A stretch of DNA of 52,525 nucleotides from an uncultured Clostridium sp. (GTDB lineage: Bacteria; Bacillota; Clostridia; TANB77; CAG-508). The translations under genes and the position numbers were made by a program. Each line of letters starts with the position of its first letter. The first letter of the stretch is position 1. This document shows positions 31,807 through 43,118 of the stretch, one piece after another. Location of the stretch: positions 1 through 52,525 of the forward strand of contig CANSNA010000006.1 of NCBI GenBank assembly GCA_947648255.1. Direction: 5' to 3'. The notes below the pieces were generated by a model. It saw only the letters and a list, made by a program, of their open reading frames with translations. It made no database searches and was not told the DNA's origin.

Positions 31807-33636
31807 TACTGAAAAGAGACATGTACAAAGAAATGTAGGAGCAAATAGAGTACATGAAAAGCCTAAAAACTTTAAGAAATCAATCATTAAACTACTTCGG
31901 TTATAATAAAAATTTAAGACCTTTTTATATAATTGCAATAATACTTGGAATAAGTAGTTCTATTTGTTCTATTATTGGACCTAATAAATTAGCAGAACTT
32001 ACAGATACAATAACAGAAGGAATAATTACAGGAATAGATATTGATAAAGTAATAAGTATAGCAATATTTATGGTAGGATTATACATAACAAGTGCATTAT
32101 TTAGTTTTTTTACAAGTTTTATAATGGCAACAACTGCAAATAAACTTGCAAAAAAACTAAGAACAAATATATCTAAGAAAATAAACAAATTACCACTAAA
32201 ATATTTTGATAAGCACTCATTTGGAGACATCTTATCGAGAGTAACAAATGATATAGACACAATAGGCATGTCGATTAGCCAAAACTTAGGGACTTTTGTC
32301 TCAGCAATAGCTCTTTTAATATCATGCATTATAATGATGTTTTATACAAACTATATACTTGCAATTACGGCAATATTATCATCAATAATAGGATTTTCTT
32401 TAATGTTTATAATACTTCGGAAAATCGCAAAAATATTTTAACTCAAAACAAATGGAACTTGGTAAATTAAATGGGCACATAGAGGAAATGTATGCAGGTT
32501 ATAATGTTGTAAGGGCATATAATGGAAAGAAGAAAGCTATTCTAGAATTTGAACGTTTAAATGAAGGGCTATTTACAAGTAGCAGAAAGAGTACTTTTTT
32601 ATCAGGTCTCATGCAACCAATAATGAGTTTTATTGGAAATTTTAGCTATGTTGCAGTTTGTATTGTACGGAGCAATACTTGTAAAAGAAGAAATAATCAC
32701 ATTTGGAATAATTGTTGCATTTATTTTGTATGCAAGACTATTTACATCGCCACTTCAGCAAATCGCACAAGGTCTAACAAACCTTCAATCAGCAGTAGCT
32801 GCAAGTGAAAGAGTATTTGAATTTTTAGAAGAAAAAGAAATGCAAGAAGAAGGAGAAAAAACAAAGACTCTAAAAAAAGAAGAAGTAAAAGGAAAAATAG
32901 AATTTGAGCATGTAAAATTTAAGTATGGGGATAGTAAAAAATTAGTGATAAAAGACTTTTCATGCAAGGCAAAGCCAGGAGAAAAAATTGCAATAGTAGG
33001 ACCTACTCGGTGCTGGGAAAACAACGCTTGTAAACCTTTTAATGAGATTTTATGAAATAAATTCAGGAAAAATTACAATAGATGGAGTAGACGCGAAAGA
33101 TTTAACAAGAGAAAATATACACGATTTATTTATTATGGTTTTGCAAGATACATGGTTATTTAATGGAACTATAAGAGAAAATATAGTATATAACAAAGAA
33201 AATGTATCAGATAAAGAAGTAATGGAAGCATGTAAAACGGTAGGATTAGAGTACTTTATAAAAGGATTACCAAATGGCTTAGATACAAATTTAAATGACA
33301 CAGAAAGCATATCAGCAGGGCAAAAACAGCTTTTAACAATTGCAAGGCGGTATGATAGCAAATTCACCATTTTTGATATTAGATGAAGCAACAAGCAATG
33401 TAGACACAAGAACAGAAGAACTAGTTCAACAAGCAATGGATAAATTAACAAAAGGAAGAACATCATTTATAATAGCACACAGATTATCAACAATAAAAAA
33501 TGCAGACCTAATCTTAGTAATGAATGAAGGAGATATAATAGAGCAAGGAACACATGAAGAATTACTAAAAAAACAAGGATTCTATGCAAACTTATACAAT
33601 AGCCAGTTTGATAGTATAATAAGTGAGGAAGAATAG
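31799..33636 (+). CDS. Heterodimeric ABC exporter, subunit with consensus ATPase site
   Basis: 610 residues with five +1 steps at 31898, 32418, 32668, 33008 and 33348. The start is ATG 31799, overlapping the upstream stop. The first site joins [19 protein letters not shown] to the membrane domain; a later ATG (31854) would lose this conserved N-terminal stretch. The P-loop is restored as [15 protein letters not shown]. The signature is SISAGQKQ and Walker B is [15 protein letters not shown] with the normal glutamate. It pairs with the 30042 gene. Likely a drug or lipid exporter. Confidence 0.92.
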
Positions 33637-33644
33637 AATAAAAT

Positions 33645-33677
33645 AAAAAAACTCCTAAAATTAAAAGGAGTTTTTTT
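33645..33677 (+). terminator. Rho-independent terminator of the exporter operon
   Basis: AAAAAACTCCT pairs with AGGAGTTTTTT around a short A/T loop, and a T run follows. Confidence 0.85.
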
Positions 33678-33735
33678 GTAGCATTGACAAATACTAGGAG
33701 TAAGATATAAAATAACTTAAAGAAAGGATGGGTTT

Positions 33736-36249
33736 ATGCAAAAAGTGAAATTTAGCATACAGGGAATGACCTGTAGTAGTTGTCAAGCTCATGTAGAAAA
33801 AACGGTTTCAAAACTGCAAGGAATAAAAAATGTAAATGTAAATTTATTATCAAATACAATGAGTGTAGAATATGACGAAGACATAATAAACAATGAGAAA
33901 ATCATAAAAGCTGTAGTAGATGCAGGATATGGTGCAAATATTTATGAAGAAAAAAATGAGAACAAAAAGACAAAAGAAGAAAACAACAGCAAAACGAAAG
34001 ATAATATAAAAGAAATGAAACAAAGACTTATTATCTCAGTTTGTTTCTTAATACCACTTATGTATATAGCAATGTATCATATGTTACCACATTTAAGTGT
34101 TATGGATAAAATATTTCATGGACCGGAAAACCGGAATAACCTTCTCATTTACTCAAATATTATTACTTATTCCAATAGTATTTGTAAACAGAAAATATTT
34201 TTCTGTGCGGATTTAAAAGGTTATTTAAACTTTCACCTAATATGGACACACTAATTGCTATTCGGCTCAAGTGCAGCAATAGCTTATGGAATATTTGCAA
34301 TATATATGATAGGTTATGGACTAGGGTATAATAAAATAGAAATTGTAGAAAAGTATTCAAGAGATATATATTTTGAATCAGCAGGAACAATACTTACACT
34401 AATTACTCTTCGGAAAATATTTAGAGACAAGATCAAAAGGAAAAACAAGTGATGCAATAAGCAAATTAGTAAATTTAGCTCCAAAAACAGCTATAGTTCT
34501 AAGAAATGAACAAGAAGTAGAAATAGAAGTAGAAAAGATACTGGTAGAGGATATAGTCTTAATAAAGCCAGGTGGGAGCATTCCAGTAGATGGAGTCATA
34601 ATTCAAGGGTATTCAGCAGTTGATCAATCTAGTATTACAGGAGAAAGTATACCAGTGCCAAAAGAAATTGGAGATGAAGTAATTTCAGGTACAATTAATA
34701 AAAATGGATATTTAGAAATAAAGGCAACAAAGGTAGGAGAAAATACAACACTTTCACAAATTATAAAACTAGTGGAAGAAGCGGGAAGCTCAAAAGCACC
34801 TATTGCAAAAATTGCAGACAAAGTAAGTGGAATATTTGTACCTGTAGTAATAGCAATATCAGTTATAACAAGCATAATTTGGCTAATCCTAGGGCAAAGC
34901 TTTGAATTTGCACTAACAACAGGAATTGCAGTACTTGTAATATCATGCCCCTGTGCCTTAGGTCTTGCAACACCTGTTGCAATTATGGTAGGAACAGGAA
35001 AAGGTGCAGAAAACCGGAATCTTAATAAAATCAGCAGAGAGCTTAGAATTATTGCATATAGTAAATACTGTAGTTTTAGATAAAACAGGAACAATTACAG
35101 AAGGAAAACCAAGAGTAACAGATATTATAACCAAAATGGAAGAAAAAGAATTTTTAAAAATTGCAGGAAGTTTAGAAAAAAATAGTGAACATCCACTAGC
35201 AGAAGCAATACTAGAAAAAGTTAAAGAAGAAAAGATAGAACTTAAAGAAATAGAAGAATTTAATTCAATTTCAGGAAGAGGAGTAAAAGGAAAAATAAAA
35301 GGAGAATACTATTTTGGTGGAAACTTAGCATTAATGAAGGAAAATAATATTTATACAGAAAGTATAAATGCTGAAGATATGTTAAATATGGGAAAAACAG
35401 TATTGTATTTTGCAGATCAAAATAGTATAATCGGAATAATAGCAGTAGAAGATACAATAAAAGAAACAAGTTATCAAGGAATTAAAGAACTAAAAAAGAA
35501 AAATATAGATATAGTTATGATAACAGGAGATAATAAGGTTGTTGCAGAAAAAATAGCTAGAAGAATTGGAATAGAAAAAGTAATTTCAGAAGTATTACCA
35601 CAAGACAAAGAAAAAGAAGTTACAAAACTACAAAGCCAAAATAAAAAAGTAGCATTTGTAGGAGATGGAATTAATGATAGTCCAGCACTTGTCAAAGCAG
35701 ACGTAGGAATTCGGTATAGGCTCAGGAACAGATATAGCAATAGAATCAGCAGACATAGTATTAATGAGAAACAGCCTACTAGATGTGGCAAAAGCGATAG
35801 ATTTAAGCAAAGCTGTAATTAGGAATATAAAAATGAACCTATTTTGGGCATTTTTCTATAATGCAATTGGAATACCAGTTGCAGCTGGTGTATTTTATTT
35901 AAGTCTAGGAATAAAACTAAATCCAATGATAGGGGCTGCTGCTATGAGTCTTAGTTCAGTATGTGTTGTAACAAATGCATTAAGACTAAAAAAATTTAAA
36001 ATAAATTATGAAAGAAAGGAAGACGTGAAAATGGGCGAAAATGTAAAATTAATCACCATAGAGGGTATGAGCTGTAATCATTGTAAAATGACTGTAGAAA
36101 AGGCTTTAAATTCGTTAGAAGGGGTAACAGAGGTAGAAGTAAGTCTAGAAAATAAAAGTGCAACAATCAAAACAAATAAACAAGTAGAAAACACAAAAAT
36201 AAGAGAAGTAATAATAGATGCAGGATTTAATGTAATAGACATAAAATAA
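33736..36249 (+). CDS. copA: Copper-type P1B ATPase with HMA domains at both ends
   Basis: 835 residues with six +1 steps at 34132, 34208, 34263, 34411, 35015 and 35712. N-terminal HMA domain ([11 protein letters not shown]), membrane region, restored MDTLIAIGSSAA and [14 protein letters not shown], the metal-binding [12 protein letters not shown], phosphorylation site DKTGTITEG and [10 protein letters not shown] followed by restored [13 protein letters not shown] linker then leads to a second, C-terminal HMA domain ([16 protein letters not shown], residues about 770-835) like the chaperone CopZ. Near 34124, GGA CCG GAA AAC CGG A holds one unskipped out-of-phase CGG and one skipped in-phase CGG. 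Likely copper export. Confidence 0.94.
36011..36249 (+). promoter_or_regulatory. Possible internal start for a free CopZ-like chaperone
   Basis: In frame inside copA, AAAGAAAGGAAG (36011-36022) precedes ATG 36031. From there the frame would give a 72-residue protein ([15 protein letters not shown] to the copA stop). It equals a typical CopZ in length and content. Confidence 0.45.
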
Positions 36250-36383
36250 GAAACATACGCTGAGGAAATCTAAACTTGGCGTATAATTTATGTTTTATCT
36301 AATATGATTATAAAAAGCAAAACTTAACAAATTGACATTTAGTCAAAAATAAACTGATTTATGAAATAGAAAGGAATTAAACT

Positions 36384-36939
36384 TTGGGAATTTTAGAAAT
36401 TATATTAATAGGTATAGGACTTGCAATGGATGCTTTTGCAGTATCTATTTGTAAAGGCTTATCAATGAAAAAACTAAGCATAAAAAAGGGATTAATTATA
36501 GCACTATATTTTGGAGTTTTCCAAGGGCTAATGCCACTAATAGGTTTTTTTCTAGGAAAAGGATTTGAAAATTTTGTAGTATCAATAGATCATTGGATAG
36601 CATTTATACTACTATCATTAATAGGAATAAACATGATAAAAGAAGCGATAAAAGAAGAAGAAAAACAAGATGATAATGTAAGCTTTAAAACAATGATAAT
36701 ACTTGCAGTAGCGACAAGCATAGATGCACTGGCTTGCCGGAATAACATTTGCCTTTTTAAATGTAAATATAATTACAGCAGTAATTGTAATAGGAGGAGT
36801 AACATTTGCAATATCAACCTTGGGAGTAATAATAGGAAACAAATTTGGAGACAAATTCGAAAAAAAAGCAAAAATCTTAGGAGGTATAATTCTAATAACA
36901 TTAGGACTAAAAATCCTAATAGAGCATCTATTTTTTTAA
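36384..36939 (+). CDS. mntP: Manganese efflux pump MntP
   Basis: 184 residues from TTG 36384 (ribosome site AAAGGAAT) with one +1 step at 36738 (TGC CGG A). Six membrane helices. MntP motifs: [15 protein letters not shown] in the first helix and, after the step, [16 protein letters not shown] in the fourth, with the paired aspartates. The zero frame would turn the second half into a cysteine/asparagine-rich stretch unlike any membrane protein. It exports Mn2+. I could not recognise a yybP-ykoY riboswitch in the leader. Confidence 0.9.
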
Positions 36940-37035
36940 AATAAGCAGAAAAATAACATAACTATTTGTTTAAAACTTTATTTTATTACAAGAACTTAGT
37001 AGTTATAAACATATAGACCTTTTCACAGCAAAGGG

Positions 37036-37064
37036 TTGAAAAAGCAATTTTAAAATATTATAAT
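37036..37064 (+). promoter_or_regulatory. Sigma-A promoter for natAB
   Basis: TTGAAA (37036-37041), a 17-base spacer, then TATAAT (37059-37064). Confidence 0.6.
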
Positions 37065-37210
37065 AGTATATACAGTAGCTAAATATGAGTATATTTGAGA
37101 AAACGTAGAGATGGATAATTTACTATATGAAAAATTACAGGAAATAGTAAATGAGTAGGATACAAATATAATACACACATAAATGATAATATTAAAAGGA
37201 GGCAAAACAA

Positions 37211-38103
37211 ATGGGATTAAAACTAGAAAACGTGAAAAAAAAATATGGCGAAAAAACAGTTGTAGAAAGCGTTACACTAAATTTAGACAAACCACGGCGT
37301 ATTTGGGCTCTTGGGCACAAATGGAGCACGGAAAAACAACAACAATAAGAATGATACTAGGAATACTAAAAAAAGATGAAGGAGAAATTTCTTGGAATGG
37401 AAAAACAGTAAGCCGTGAAAATGTAAATTTTGGCTATTTACCAGAAGAAAGAGGAATTTATCCAAAAACAAAAATATATGATCAGCTTATATATTTTGCA
37501 AAACTAAAAGGAATGAAAAAAGAAGAAGCAGACAAAGAAATAAAGAAATGGGCAGAAAAATTAAAAGTAGAAGAATACTTGCAAATGCCAGCAGAAAAGC
37601 TTTCAAAAGGAAATCAGCAAAAAGTACAATTTATAACAGCAATTCTGCATGAACCAGAATTAATAGTTTTAGATGAACCATTTAGTGGACTAGACCCAGT
37701 AAACACAGAAAACTTAAAAGAAGTAATTCTAGAACTTGTAAAATCAGGAAAATATATCATAATGTCAAGTCACCAAATGAGCTCTATTGAAGAATTTTGC
37801 ACAGAAGTGTTAATATTAAATAGAGGAAAAACAGTATTAAAAGGAAATCTAAAAGAAATAAAAAATAGCTATCCAGCAAATAGAATAGACTTAAGCACAC
37901 AAGAAAATGCAGAAAACTGCATAAAGGAATTAGGACTAGAAATAAAAAATAGCAAAAATAATGAATATGAAATAAAAATAAACAACGAAGAAGAGGGGCA
38001 CAAACTATTTAATCTACTTGCAGAAAAACACATAAAAGTATTAAAATTTGAAATAAAAAAACCATCATTAAATGATATTTTTATAGAAAAGGTAGGTGAG
38101 TAG
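37211..38103 (+). CDS. natA: ABC transporter ATPase (NatA-like)
   Basis: 296 residues from ATG 37211 (ribosome site AAAAGGAGGC), with +1 steps at 37295 (CCA CGG C) and 37329 (GCA CGG A). They restore LDKPGVFGLLGTNGAGKTTTIRM, that is, the beta-strand and the whole P-loop. The signature is LSKGNQQKVQ, Walker B LIVLDEPFSGLDP, and the H-loop is SSHQMSS. The C-terminal extension (about 215-296) is typical of NatA/CcmA-type exporters. The permease natB starts 2 bases after the stop. Substrate (Na+ or another) is inferred from the pairing only. Confidence 0.9.
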
Positions 38104-38105
38104 AT

Positions 38106-39344
38106 ATGCAAGGACTAAAAACAGTTGCAAGTTTTACAATAAAAGACATGGTAAAACGTAAATCATTTATAGTTTCAAATATTATAATATTACTATTAAT
38201 TGTTGCAGCATTTAATGTACCAAACATAATAAATATGATAAAAGGTGAAGATGCAGTAAGTGAGGAAGGCACAAAAATACTAGTTGTAGATAGTGAAAAT
38301 ATTTTTGAAGGAACCTTAAATTTAGTAAACAATATGGAACTTGGATATAATGCAGAAATCACAGAAGAAAATATGACCTTTGATCAAATAAAAGAAAAAA
38401 TAAATAATGAAGAATGTGAAGAAGCACTTGTTATAACCAATGAAAATGGAAAAGTCAAAATGAAATATATAGTTGAAAATCTACTCTATATAAATGAAAT
38501 GCCAGAAAAATTAGTAAGTGCATTATCTACAATATACACAAACTTGCAAATTTCAAAATTAAACTTAAACGAAGATCAAATAAAAAGCTTAACACCGAAT
38601 TTTGAATTTGAACTTTCTCAAACAGAAGAAAAGGAAGTAGAAGGAAACCCAGTAGTAATGATGCTACTATCTTTGGTATTATTTTATGCAATATATTTCT
38701 GTGCATACCAAGTATCAAGCTCAATTACAACAGAAAAAACATCAAAAATAATCGAGACTCTTGTAACATCAACAAAACCATCTACAATAGTTTTAGGAAA
38801 AACAATAGGAGTTGGAATTGTGGGACTACTTCAAATTGCTGCAATGATTATAACAGCAGTAATTTGTAACAGTGTATTTTTAAATGAAGGAATGCTAGGA
38901 GAAATAGTAAACTTAAAAAATATAACACCATTTTTAGGAATTATAACACTTATATATTTCTTACTTGGATATACAGTATTTGCACTATTCTATGCATTAA
39001 CAGGTTCTACAGTAAGTAAACCAGAAGATATACAATCTGCAAATGGACCAGTTGCAATACTTGCAGTAGCTGGATTTTATCTTGCATATTTTACAATGAT
39101 GAACCCAACAAGTGAACTTAATGCATTTGCAGCAATATTTCCACTTTCATCACCATTTTGCATGCCACTTAGAGTAATGATGGGAATAGCAGGAACATGG
39201 GATATAGTGATTTCAATTGTAGTGCTAATCATAACAATATTTGCTATATCAAAAGTATCAATAAAAATTTACTCAAATGCAATATTAAATTATGGAACAA
39301 AAGCAAGTTTTAAAGATATTTTAACAATGTATAAAAATAAATAA
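38106..39344 (+). CDS. natB: ABC-2 type permease (NatB-like)
   Basis: A 412-residue protein with one membrane helix near the N-terminus (about 18-38), a large external loop (about 45-175) and five or six helices in the C-terminal half, as in NatB/YhaP permeases. A conserved stretch TTEKTSKIIETLVTSTKPS follows the second helix. The start is ATG 38106 with a GGTGAG ribosome site inside natA, showing translational coupling. No in-frame CGG. Confidence 0.85.
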   Translation: MQGLKTVASFTIKDMVKRKSFIVSNIIILLLIVAAFNVPNIINMIKGEDAVSEEGTKILVVDSENIFEGTLNLVNNMELGYNAEITEENMTFDQIKEKINNEECEEALVITNENGKVKMKYIVENLLYINEMPEKLVSALSTIYTNLQISKLNLNEDQIKSLTPNFEFELSQTEEKEVEGNPVVMMLLSLVLFYAIYFCAYQVSSSITTEKTSKIIETLVTSTKPSTIVLGKTIGVGIVGLLQIAAMIITAVICNSVFLNEGMLGEIVNLKNITPFLGIITLIYFLLGYTVFALFYALTGSTVSKPEDIQSANGPVAILAVAGFYLAYFTMMNPTSELNAFAAIFPLSSPFCMPLRVMMGIAGTWDIVISIVVLIITIFAISKVSIKIYSNAILNYGTKASFKDILTMYKNK

Positions 39345-39432
39345 AAAACTCTACTTTTTATAAAAAATAAAGAGCCAAAGGAGTTTTGCAGAAGATTATC
39401 AACATAGCTCTAAAGTTGTAAATTTATAACCT

Positions 39433-39468
39433 AAAAAAGTGTATTAGTTTTTCTAATATACTTTTTTA
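39433..39468 (+). terminator. Rho-independent terminator after natAB
   Basis: AAAAAAGTGTATTAG pairs with CTAATATACTTTTTT (one G-T pair) around a T-rich loop, and a T tail follows. Confidence 0.75.
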
Positions 39469-39477
39469 ATATAGCTC

Positions 39478-39506
39478 TTGACAAATACAAACAATTGTTT
39501 TAAAAT
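39478..39506 (+). promoter_or_regulatory. dinB promoter with an SOS-like box in the spacer
   Basis: TTGACA (39478-39483), 17 bases, TAAAAT (39501-39506). The spacer contains the perfect palindrome AAACAATTGTTT (39489-39500), the same AAAC-N4-GTTT form as at recA. Repressor bound here would block polymerase. Confidence 0.65.
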
Positions 39507-39523
39507 GATATTGGTGATAATAT

Positions 39524-40736
39524 ATGGAAAGACAAATATTACATATAGATGTAAATAATGCTTTTCTTAGCTGGGCAGCAGTTGAAAGGTTAAAAAATGG
39601 AGAAACCATAGACATAAGAGAAATCCCAGCAGTAATTGGTGGAGATGAAACAAGAAGAGCAGGTATAGTTCTTGCAAAAAGCATGCTTGCAAAAAAATAT
39701 GGTATAAAAACAGCAGAAACAATATATTCAGCAAAGAAAAAATGTCCCAATTTGCAAGTTTTTCCATCATGTGAGTATAAAATATATAAAGAATATTCAA
39801 ATAAACTATACAATGTGCTTTTAGAATATACAGACAAAATCGAAAGATTTAGCATAGATGAATGTTTTATGGATATGACAGATTATTTAATGAAAGATTC
39901 TCTTCTAAATAAGGCGTATGAAATAAGCAAAAGAGTAAAAAAAGAGTTAGGATTTACTGTAAATATAGGAGTAGCACACAATAAAATGCTTGCAAAAATG
40001 GCATCAGATTTTGAAAAACCAGATAAGGTGCATACTCTTTTTGAAAATGAAATAGAAAAGAAAATGTGGCGGTCTTCCAGTAGGAGAGCTATTTATGCTT
40101 GGCAAAAAAACAGTACCAAAATTAGAGGCTATGCACATATATAAAATAGGAGACTTGGCAAGATCAGATAAAACTGGGATAATGAAAAAATTTGGCAAAC
40201 ATGGGCTAATGATGTGGGAATACGCAAATGGTATAGATAATTCAGAAATTGTATGTATAAGAGAAAAGCCAAAAAGTATAGGAAATTCAATAACTCTTCC
40301 CTATGATATAAGAGAAAAAGATAAATTAGAAGAAATAGTTTTAGCTTTAACTGAGCAGGTTGCATATAGACTCAGAAAACAGGAAATGCTTGCAAATGTT
40401 GTGAATGTGCAACTTAGAACAAAAGATTTTAAAGATGTATCACATCAAAGAAGATTAGATACATCGGTTTCAAATACAAAAGAAATATATAATTCTGCAA
40501 GAAAGCTTTTAGAAGAGCTTTTTGTACAAGGAATGGCAATAAGGCTAGTTGGAGTAACTGTAAGTGATTTAATTGAAAAAGGAAAGAAACAGATTTCACT
40601 TTTTGATAATGAGAATAATGACAAACAAGATAGTCTGGATTCTATTATTGATAAACTCAAGGAGAAATATGGTTATGATGCAGTAACTCGTGCAGGGAAG
40701 CTTAATGCAGGCGATGTGGTACATATAAGGAAGTAA
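39524..40736 (+). CDS. dinB: DNA polymerase IV (Y family)
   Basis: 403 residues with one +1 step at 40070 (TGG CGG T). Error-prone translesion polymerase. It begins with LHIDVNNAFLSW (first catalytic Asp) and has the palm motif FSIDECFMDM (Asp-Glu). The step restores MWGLPVGELFMLGKKTVPKL, the thumb and helix-hairpin-helix region. Little-finger domain at about 240-350. A C-terminal KKQISLFDNE resembles a beta-clamp binding peptide. ATG 39524 has only a weak ribosome site (TTGGTGAT). The promoter carries an SOS-like box. Confidence 0.94.
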
Positions 40737-40821
40737 GAAAAAATTGTTTTACTAGACTTTTTTTGTAGGTTATGATAGAATAAAATCGAAATACGAAAGT
40801 AAAAAATAAGGAAAATGTAGT

Positions 40822-42889
40822 ATGAAGAAAAAAAGTAAGAAGCATAAGAAAATTGTAATTAAAAAAATGAGGGTTATAGCATTTTTAACAATTATAATTA
40901 CTGCAATAATACTTATTTCTATTAATATCCAAGAAAAACAAAGACAATCTAAGGCAATGGATACAGTCAATACATATATATCATATATAAACGAATCAAA
41001 ATATGATGAAATGTATAAAATGCTAGCTACTACCTCAAAAAACAATATTGAAGAAGAAAAATTTATAGAAAGAAATCAAAAAATATATGAACAGCTAGAA
41101 GTTAGTGATGTTAAGGTAAGTAATATGAATGAAGAAGATGAGAATCGGTAAGGTTAAAATTGCTTACACTATTAGCATGGAAACACTAGCTGGTAGTTTG
41201 ACGTTTGCAAATACTATAAGACTTACCCAAGAGGAGGGGGATTATAAAGTTATTTGGACATCAAATGTAATATTTCCAGGGCTTGCTGAAACAGATAGTA
41301 TAAGAATAGATACAGTTGAAACTACAAGAGGCAGTATATATGATAGAAATGGCAAACTACTTGCAGGAGAAGGTAAAACTTCAAATGTAGGGTTTGTGCC
41401 AGGAAAAATGAATAAAAATCCAGAAGCGGATATAAAAAGAGTGGCTGAGCTTCTTAAAGTTTCAGAGAATAGAATAAGAGATCTTTTAAGTGCTTCATAT
41501 GTAAAAGAAGATACATTTGTACAAATTGCAAATGTGCTAGAAAGTGATAAGGAAACAGAGAAGGAGCTTATGAAAATAGCTGGGATAAAGATAAAAAGTT
41601 CAGCAGGAAGAGTATATCCATATCCAGAAGAGATAAGTCACTTAATAGGTTATGTTGCAACTTTAACAGAAGAAGAAATAGAGCAAAACAGAGGAAAAGG
41701 CTATAATCAAAGTAGCGTGATGGGAAAAGCAGGATTAGAAAAGGCATATGAAGAAAAACTAAAGGGAATAAATGGTTATGATGTATATATAGTAGATGCA
41801 AAGGGCAAAAAGAAAAAGACTATAATTACAAGAGCTTCAAGAAAAGGAGAAGATGTAAAACTTACTATAGACATAAATGTTCAAAAATATGTATATCAGC
41901 AATTTAAAAATGATGAATCTGCAACAATTGTTATGAATCCTAAAACAGGAGAAATACTTGCCATGTGTAGTACACCAACCTATGATCCTAATAACTTTGT
42001 TCTGGGAATGACAAATGAAAAATGGCAGTCAATTACAAGCGATCAAAGAGAGCCTTTATATAATAGATGTTTAGGAACATGGGTCCCAGGTTCTTCATTT
42101 AAGCCAATAGTTGGAGGAATTGCACTTACAACCAATTCAGTGACAGCTGATGAAGATTTTGGAGCAAGTGGAAAGAGATGGCAAAAAGACACAACATGGG
42201 GAACATATAATGTAACAACTGTAAAAGTATATAATGGACCTGCAAATATGAGAAATAGTCTTGTTTATTCAGATAACATATATTTTGCAAAGCTTGCACT
42301 TAAAATTGGGAAAGATACTTTAAGTAAAGAGCTAAATAGATTAGGATTTAATAAACAGCTTGACTTTGCACAGCCACTTACATCTTCAAAATTCTCAGAG
42401 GGAGAAACTTTTGAAAGTGAGGTTCAGCTTGCAGACACAGGATATGGTCAAGGAAAAGTTTTAATAAATCCAGTTCATATGGCATCAATTTATACAGCTT
42501 TTGTAAATGATGGAAATATGTTAAAGCCATATATAGAGTATAAAGAAGATACATCAAACCCAGAAATTTATGTAGAAAATGCATTCACAAAAGAAGCCGC
42601 AGATACAATAAAAGAAGATATGATCCAAGTAATAGAAGACGAAGGCGGAACTGCTCATAATGCAAAAATTAATGGAGTGATGTTAGCTGGAAAAACAGGA
42701 ACAGCTGAAATAAAAAAAACACAAGAAGACACAGAAGGAACAGAAATAGGCTGGTTTAATGCGTTTGTTGCAGATGAAAATTACAATAAGCAAATACTTA
42801 TTGTATCTATGGTAGAAGATATAAAAGACAAAACAGAGACAAGATATGTAACCTCAAGAGTTAAAGCAATTCTGCAAAGAATACTTTAA
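40822..42889 (+). CDS. Class B penicillin-binding protein with MecA-like N-terminal domain
   Basis: 688 residues with one +1 step at 41146 (AAT CGG T, where the zero frame meets TAA at once). Membrane anchor (about 15-34), an NTF2-like MecA_N domain (about 45-160, containing the site: DENGKVKIAY), a dimerisation domain with TTRGSIYDRNGKLLA, and the transpeptidase domain: SSFK (active serine, in WVPGSSFKPIVGG), SDN, and KTG in LAGKTGTAE. It cross-links peptidoglycan and resembles Bacillus PBP3. A MecA-type layout does not by itself prove beta-lactam resistance. Confidence 0.92.
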
Positions 42890-42951
42890 AAGTGGATTTT
42901 ACTTTTACAATCTACTTCTATTAAAAAAACGAAAAAGATAGAAAAAAGGGG

Positions 42952-43118
42952 TTGACTTTTTGATTTTGTTTGGTTATAATATTATAACCTTAAAGAGCAA
43001 GTTTAAGATTGCTTATGTGCTTATAAAAGAAGCCACTAAATGGAAGCCGTATATTCCTAAGGAGGCTTTTTAAATTGCTCTAAAAAGGTAAATACATGAA
43101 GAAAAAGGAGGAGAAAAC
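42952..43118 (+). promoter_or_regulatory. Promoter and structured leader of the second ABC exporter
   Basis: TTGACT (42952-42957), 17 bases, TATAAT (42975-42980). The leader can fold into an outer helix AGAGCAA (from about 42994) with TTGCTCT (about 43075-43081) and an inner helix AAGCC with GGCTT followed by T's. It also holds ATGGAAGCCGTATATTCCTAA (six-residue peptide), and a second mini-ORF MKKKEEKT (43096-43122) whose stop overlaps the exporter ATG. It resembles a translation-controlled attenuator. No known riboswitch was recognised. Confidence 0.5.

Noticed and set aside
36250..36383. Manganese (yybP-ykoY) riboswitch before mntP
   Set aside because: I could not find its conserved loops. 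Only a weak hairpin (TACGC with GCGTA) is present, which may end the copA transcript.
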